Assembly: GCA_050697155.1 (NCBI GenBank)
Contig: JBOGZD010000105.1
Location: 1 to 9,749, forward strand
Source: JBOGZD01 sp050697155
GTDB taxonomy: Bacteria; Actinomycetota; Thermoleophilia; Solirubrobacterales; 70-9
Length of the DNA stretch: 9,749 nt
Direction: 5' to 3'
Position 1 is the first letter of the stretch. Each line of letters starts with the position of its first letter. The position numbers and the translations under genes were made by a program. Below the pieces are notes generated by a model. It was not told where the DNA came from. It was given only the letters and a program-made list of their open reading frames with translations, and searched no databases. Positions 7,575-9,749 of the stretch are shown here, in pieces.

Positions 7575-8014
7575 GGATCGAGCCCGGCCGTGCGCAGGGC
7601 GTGGTCGCGGTCGAGGTGGAACTCGAGCCGCGCGACCCGATCGTCCTCGAAGGCGAAAACCATCGCGCTCGGCTGCGTGATCTCGACGCCCTGGTGGCGC
7701 GTGGTCGCGACCTGACTGACGAGGAGCACGATGTGGTCCTCGGACTCGAGCACCTGCTCGAGCTTGGCGCGGACCTTCTCGAACGCCTCGCCCCATTCGC
7801 GCCAGGCCTCGGCGAGGCCGTCGACGCCCGGATAAGTGAGCTCGGCCACCGGCGGAGCACCGACCAACTTGCACACGAAATCGGGCGTCGCGACCTCGGA
7901 GATGAACGCGGTGAGCGCGGGCAGGGCCTCGTCCATGTAGCCGAGGTCACCTCCGTCGTCGACCATCTCAGAGAGGACCTCGAATGCGAGTTCCCTGGCG
8001 TTCGGCGCGACCAT
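7556..8014 (-). CDS. SnoaL/NTF2-like protein
   Basis: 152 residues from the ATG at 8014. The pattern is that of small cone-shaped NTF2/SnoaL barrels: N-terminal helices (ARELAFEVLSEMVDDGG, ALPALTAFISEV), a GVDGLAEAWREWGEAF helix typical of SnoaL proteins, then strands HIVLLVSQVATT, AMVFAFEDDRVARLEFHLD and a short tail. In this superfamily the pocket serves anything from ketosteroid isomerisation and polyketide cyclisation to ligand binding, and no diagnostic catalytic pair is evident. Function is therefore open. The gene is divergent from the acyl-CoA dehydrogenase, with -10-like sequences overlapping in a 53-base gap, and convergent with the GNAT gene by a 19-base overlap. Fold call moderately secure. 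Confidence 0.75.
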   Translation of the reverse strand: MVAPNARELAFEVLSEMVDDGGDLGYMDEALPALTAFISEVATPDFVCKLVGAPPVAELTYPGVDGLAEAWREWGEAFEKVRAKLEQVLESEDHIVLLVSQVATTRHQGVEITQPSAMVFAFEDDRVARLEFHLDRDHALRTAGLDPQSSQA

Positions 8015-8022
8015 TCGAGAGA

Positions 8023-8030
8023 AGTATCCT
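8023..8030. promoter_or_regulatory. Overlapping divergent -10 elements between the SnoaL-like and acyl-CoA dehydrogenase genes
   Basis: Plus strand TATCCT (TANNNT, 8025-8030) would start an mRNA near 8037 with a ~30-base leader. Minus strand GATACT (8028-8023) ends 8 bases before the ATG at 8014. They share four base pairs, so polymerase could occupy only one at a time. The -35 boxes are poor (TTCGGC at 8001-8006 on the plus strand). Confidence 0.35.
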
Positions 8031-8067
8031 CTGCCGCCTCACGAGCCCGAGCGCGAGGCTGGAGCCG

Positions 8068-9279
8068 ATGGCAGTAGCGACCGCCACCTACACCGAGAAG
8101 ACCGACGAGCAGAAGGCGATCACCGAGATGGTGCGCCAGTTCGTCGACAACGAGATCCTTCCCGTCGCCGAGGAGTTCGACCACGAGGACAAGTTCCCCG
8201 AGGCGATCGTCGAGCAGATGAAGGAGCTGGGGCTGTTCGGGGTCACGATCGGTGAGGAGCACGGCGGCATGGGGCTCGACCTGACCACCTACGCGATGAT
8301 CGTCGAGGAGCTCTCGCGCGGCTGGATCTCGATCTCGGGCGTCGTCAACACCCACTTCATCGGCTCCTACCTGCTGATGAAGTTCGGCACCGACGAGCAG
8401 CGCGAGCATTTCTTGCCGAAGATGGCGACCGGCGAGATCCGCGCCGCGTTCTCGCTCTCGGAACCCGAGGTGGGCTCTGACGTCCAGGGGATCAAGTCGG
8501 TGGCGAAGAAGACCGACGACGGCGACTGGGAGCTCAACGGCCAGAAGATGTGGGTCACCAACGGGCTCGGCTCCGCGGTGGTCTTCGTGCTGATGAAGAG
8601 CGACCCGAAGGCCGATCCGCCCCACCGCGGGATGACCTGCTTCATCACCGAGAAGGAGCCCTGGGCCGAGAAGAACGAGGGCGATTACGCCGGACTCGAG
8701 ATCCCGCCCAAGATCAAGAAGATGGGCTACAAGGGGGTCGAGTCCACCGAGCTCGTCTACTCCGGCTACCGGTGCCCGCCCGAGCGCATCCTCGGCGGCG
8801 AGGAGGACGGGCTCGGCCAGGGCTTCAAGCAGATGATGGACGCGCTCGAGGTCGGCCGGGTGAACGTCGCCGCGCGGGGCGTGGGGATCGCCCAGCGTGC
8901 GCTCGAGCTGGCGCTGCGGTACTCGCAGGAGCGAAAGACCTTCGGGAAGCCGATCGCCCAGCACCAGGCGATCCAGTTCAAGCTCGCCGACATGGCGACC
9001 AAGGTCGAGGCGGCGCGGCTGCTGACGATGAAGGCGGCGCGGATGAAGGACGCCGGCGAGCGCTCCGACCTCGAGGCCGGGATGGCGAAGCTCTTCGCCT
9101 CTGAGACCGGCAAGGAGGTGGTCGAGCAGGCGTTCCGCATCCACGGCGGCTATGGCTACTCGAAGGAGTACGAGATCGAGCGCCTCTATCGCGACGCGCC
9201 GCTGCTGCTGATCGGCGAGGGCACGTCCGAGATCCAGAAGATGGTGATCGGCAAGAAGGTCCTGGAGCGGAACCCATAG
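8068..9279 (+). CDS. Acyl-CoA dehydrogenase (FAD-dependent)
   Basis: 403 residues, the normal length for a soluble homotetrameric acyl-CoA dehydrogenase that makes the alpha,beta-double bond of an acyl-CoA and passes electrons to ETF. The start ATG at 8068 has GAGG nine bases upstream. The N-terminal helical domain is followed by GLFGVTIGEEHGGMGL (56-70), signature 1 AAFSLSEPEVGSDV (126-139), WVTNG in the FAD-contacting sheet, ARGVGIAQRALELALRYSQE and RKTFGKPIAQ (289-298), and near the C-terminus IHGGYGYSKEYEIERLYRDA. GEGTSEIQ carries the expected catalytic base Glu384, the position used by medium- and short-chain enzymes. Chain length is not readable. Some blocks (GYKGVESTEL, SDLEAGMAKL) recall 2-methylsuccinyl-CoA dehydrogenase, but that family's N-terminal extension is missing. 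An SCP2-like gene follows after a strong hairpin. Confidence 0.95.
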   Translation: MAVATATYTEKTDEQKAITEMVRQFVDNEILPVAEEFDHEDKFPEAIVEQMKELGLFGVTIGEEHGGMGLDLTTYAMIVEELSRGWISISGVVNTHFIGSYLLMKFGTDEQREHFLPKMATGEIRAAFSLSEPEVGSDVQGIKSVAKKTDDGDWELNGQKMWVTNGLGSAVVFVLMKSDPKADPPHRGMTCFITEKEPWAEKNEGDYAGLEIPPKIKKMGYKGVESTELVYSGYRCPPERILGGEEDGLGQGFKQMMDALEVGRVNVAARGVGIAQRALELALRYSQERKTFGKPIAQHQAIQFKLADMATKVEAARLLTMKAARMKDAGERSDLEAGMAKLFASETGKEVVEQAFRIHGGYGYSKEYEIERLYRDAPLLLIGEGTSEIQKMVIGKKVLERNP

Positions 9280-9317
9280 CCGGTCGCGTGCCCAGCTTCG
9301 CCTCCGCGCGCGACCGG
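9280..9317 (+). repeat. Inverted repeat between the acyl-CoA dehydrogenase and SCP2-like genes
   Basis: CCGGTCGCG (9280-9288) and CGCGACCGG (9309-9317) are perfect inverted repeats. The stem extends inward by one G-U and two G-C pairs to 12 pairs (9280-9291 with 9306-9317) around a 14-base loop. It begins immediately after the dehydrogenase TAG and ends 7 bases before the next ATG, over the position a ribosome site would occupy. There is no T-run, so it is more likely an RNA processing or partial termination structure than a full terminator. Confidence 0.55.
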
Positions 9318-9324
9318 GTCGCAC

Positions 9325-9687
9325 ATGGCTAGGGCCGCGGAGCTGATCAACGTCGCGGTGCGCAACCTCGAGCGTGAGGTCCCGGCGCTCGCGAAGCTGA
9401 AGCTGGTCCTGCGGCTCGAGCTTCGCGGACGCGGCGACGTCCAGGTCTTTCGGGTTCGGCTGCCGGGACCGGAGGTGACCAAGGAGGACCCCGAGGACGC
9501 CCGAGTGGAGGTCTCGATCCCGCGCTCGCACTTCAACGAGCTGGTCGACGACGGCAGGCTCAAGCAGTGGCGCGAGGCCTACGAGCACGGCCACATCAAG
9601 GTCGAGGGCGACCCGAACATCCGCAAGCTGGTGGGCCAGGTGATCGCGCGCCAGGAGGCGCGCAGCCGGCTGAAGAAGGCGCGCTGA
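9325..9687 (+). CDS. Small SCP2-like (sterol carrier protein 2 fold) protein
   Basis: 120 residues from the ATG at 9325, which has no visible Shine-Dalgarno. The sequence alternates strands and helices. The pattern VEVSIPRSHFNELVDDGRLK (61-80), then QWREAYEHGHIKVEGDPN and a closing IRKLVGQVI helix, resembles the SCP2 lipid-transfer domain (strand, short helix, helix ending in the G-x-[IL]-x-[IV]-x-G strand). The N-terminal half (LKLVLRLELRGRGDVQVFRV) supplies the preceding strands. The C-terminus is strongly basic (RQEARSRLKKAR). SCP2-like proteins bind lipids or acyl-CoA, which would suit the position after the acyl-CoA dehydrogenase, 45 bases away on the same strand. I am confident it is a gene, moderately confident of the fold, and do not know the ligand. 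Confidence 0.7.
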   Translation: MARAAELINVAVRNLEREVPALAKLKLVLRLELRGRGDVQVFRVRLPGPEVTKEDPEDARVEVSIPRSHFNELVDDGRLKQWREAYEHGHIKVEGDPNIRKLVGQVIARQEARSRLKKAR

Positions 9688-9692
9688 GCGGG

Positions 9693-9733
9693 CGCGCCGG
9701 GCAACCGGCGCGGCGGCGCGCGATCGGCGCCGC
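9693..9733 (+). terminator. GC-rich hairpin cluster after the SCP2-like gene
   Basis: Five bases after the stop codon comes an 8-pair stem (9693-9700 with 9705-9712) closed by a GCAA tetraloop (GNRA type). A 7-pair stem follows (9713-9719 with 9727-9733). CGGGCAA (9698-9704) can alternatively pair with TTGCCCG (9739-9745), and GCGGGC (9688-9693) with GCCCGC (9741-9746), near the window edge. No T-run is visible before the sequence ends. A transcription end or RNA-stabilising structure is plausible. Confidence 0.45.
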
Positions 9734-9749
9734 GCGGCTTGCCCGCCTG

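Noticed and set aside
7107..7874. N-terminal extension of the CoA-ester lyase
   Set aside because: The extension is antisense to the GNAT and SnoaL-like genes and has no lyase homology. The ATG at 7106 gives a normal-length enzyme.
7552..9594. Long open frame on the minus strand (about 680 codons) across the acyl-CoA dehydrogenase region
   Set aside because: It is antisense to the dehydrogenase and SCP2-like genes, is Leu/Asp/Arg-rich low-complexity sequence, and shows no recognisable motif. It is a typical by-product of high GC content.

Overview
The window is high-GC, densely packed bacterial chromosome. By eye it is roughly 70% G+C, with strong G/C third-position bias, GTG and TTG starts, and several starts that sit 6-10 bases after a -10-like hexamer with no Shine-Dalgarno. 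Gene content (GTP-type PEP carboxykinase closest to mycobacterial forms, an actinobacterial-type malyl-CoA-lyase-like enzyme, a sulfotransferase/TIGR03032 fusion, an AbiEi-N/DUF559 protein) suggests an actinomycete. A deep lineage such as Thermoleophilia (Solirubrobacterales/Gaiellales) is my best guess, from memory of protein families and not from a search. I see no rRNA, tRNA, CRISPR array, insertion sequence or phage gene.

Layout, left to right. (1) 1-918 (+): the C-terminal ~305 codons of an AbiEi-antitoxin-N/DUF559 (Vsr-like nuclease fold) protein whose start lies outside the window. (2) 941-1225 (-): a small GlsB/YeaQ/YmgE-type membrane protein, downstream of (3) 1293-3185 (-), a two-domain sulfotransferase-TIGR03032 fusion. 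(4) 3326-5152 (+): GTP-dependent PEP carboxykinase with a TTG start and a structured leader, divergent from (3). (5) 5121-5977 (-): a two-gene cassette of an XRE repressor-like protein and a small nucleotidyltransferase, with stop and start codons sharing one base and an operator-like set of half-sites over the promoter. It looks like a toxin-antitoxin module. (6) 6057-7106 (-): HpcH/HpaI-family CoA-ester lyase. (7) 7125-7574 (+): GNAT acetyltransferase. (8) 7556-8014 (-): SnoaL/NTF2-like protein. (9) 8068-9279 (+): acyl-CoA dehydrogenase, followed by a strong hairpin and (10) 9325-9687 (+), a small SCP2-like protein. A GC-rich hairpin cluster closes the window.

The metabolic genes (PEP carboxykinase, CoA-ester lyase, acyl-CoA dehydrogenase, SCP2-like protein) fit growth on acids or lipids that feed acyl-CoA and C4 intermediates into gluconeogenesis. 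They are separately transcribed, so the link is only proximity. The most interesting items are the XRE/nucleotidyltransferase cassette with its operator, and the sulfotransferase-TIGR03032 fusion, whose phosphosulfate-binding loop has Gln where Lys or Arg is usual. I did not find a clearly new multi-gene system.
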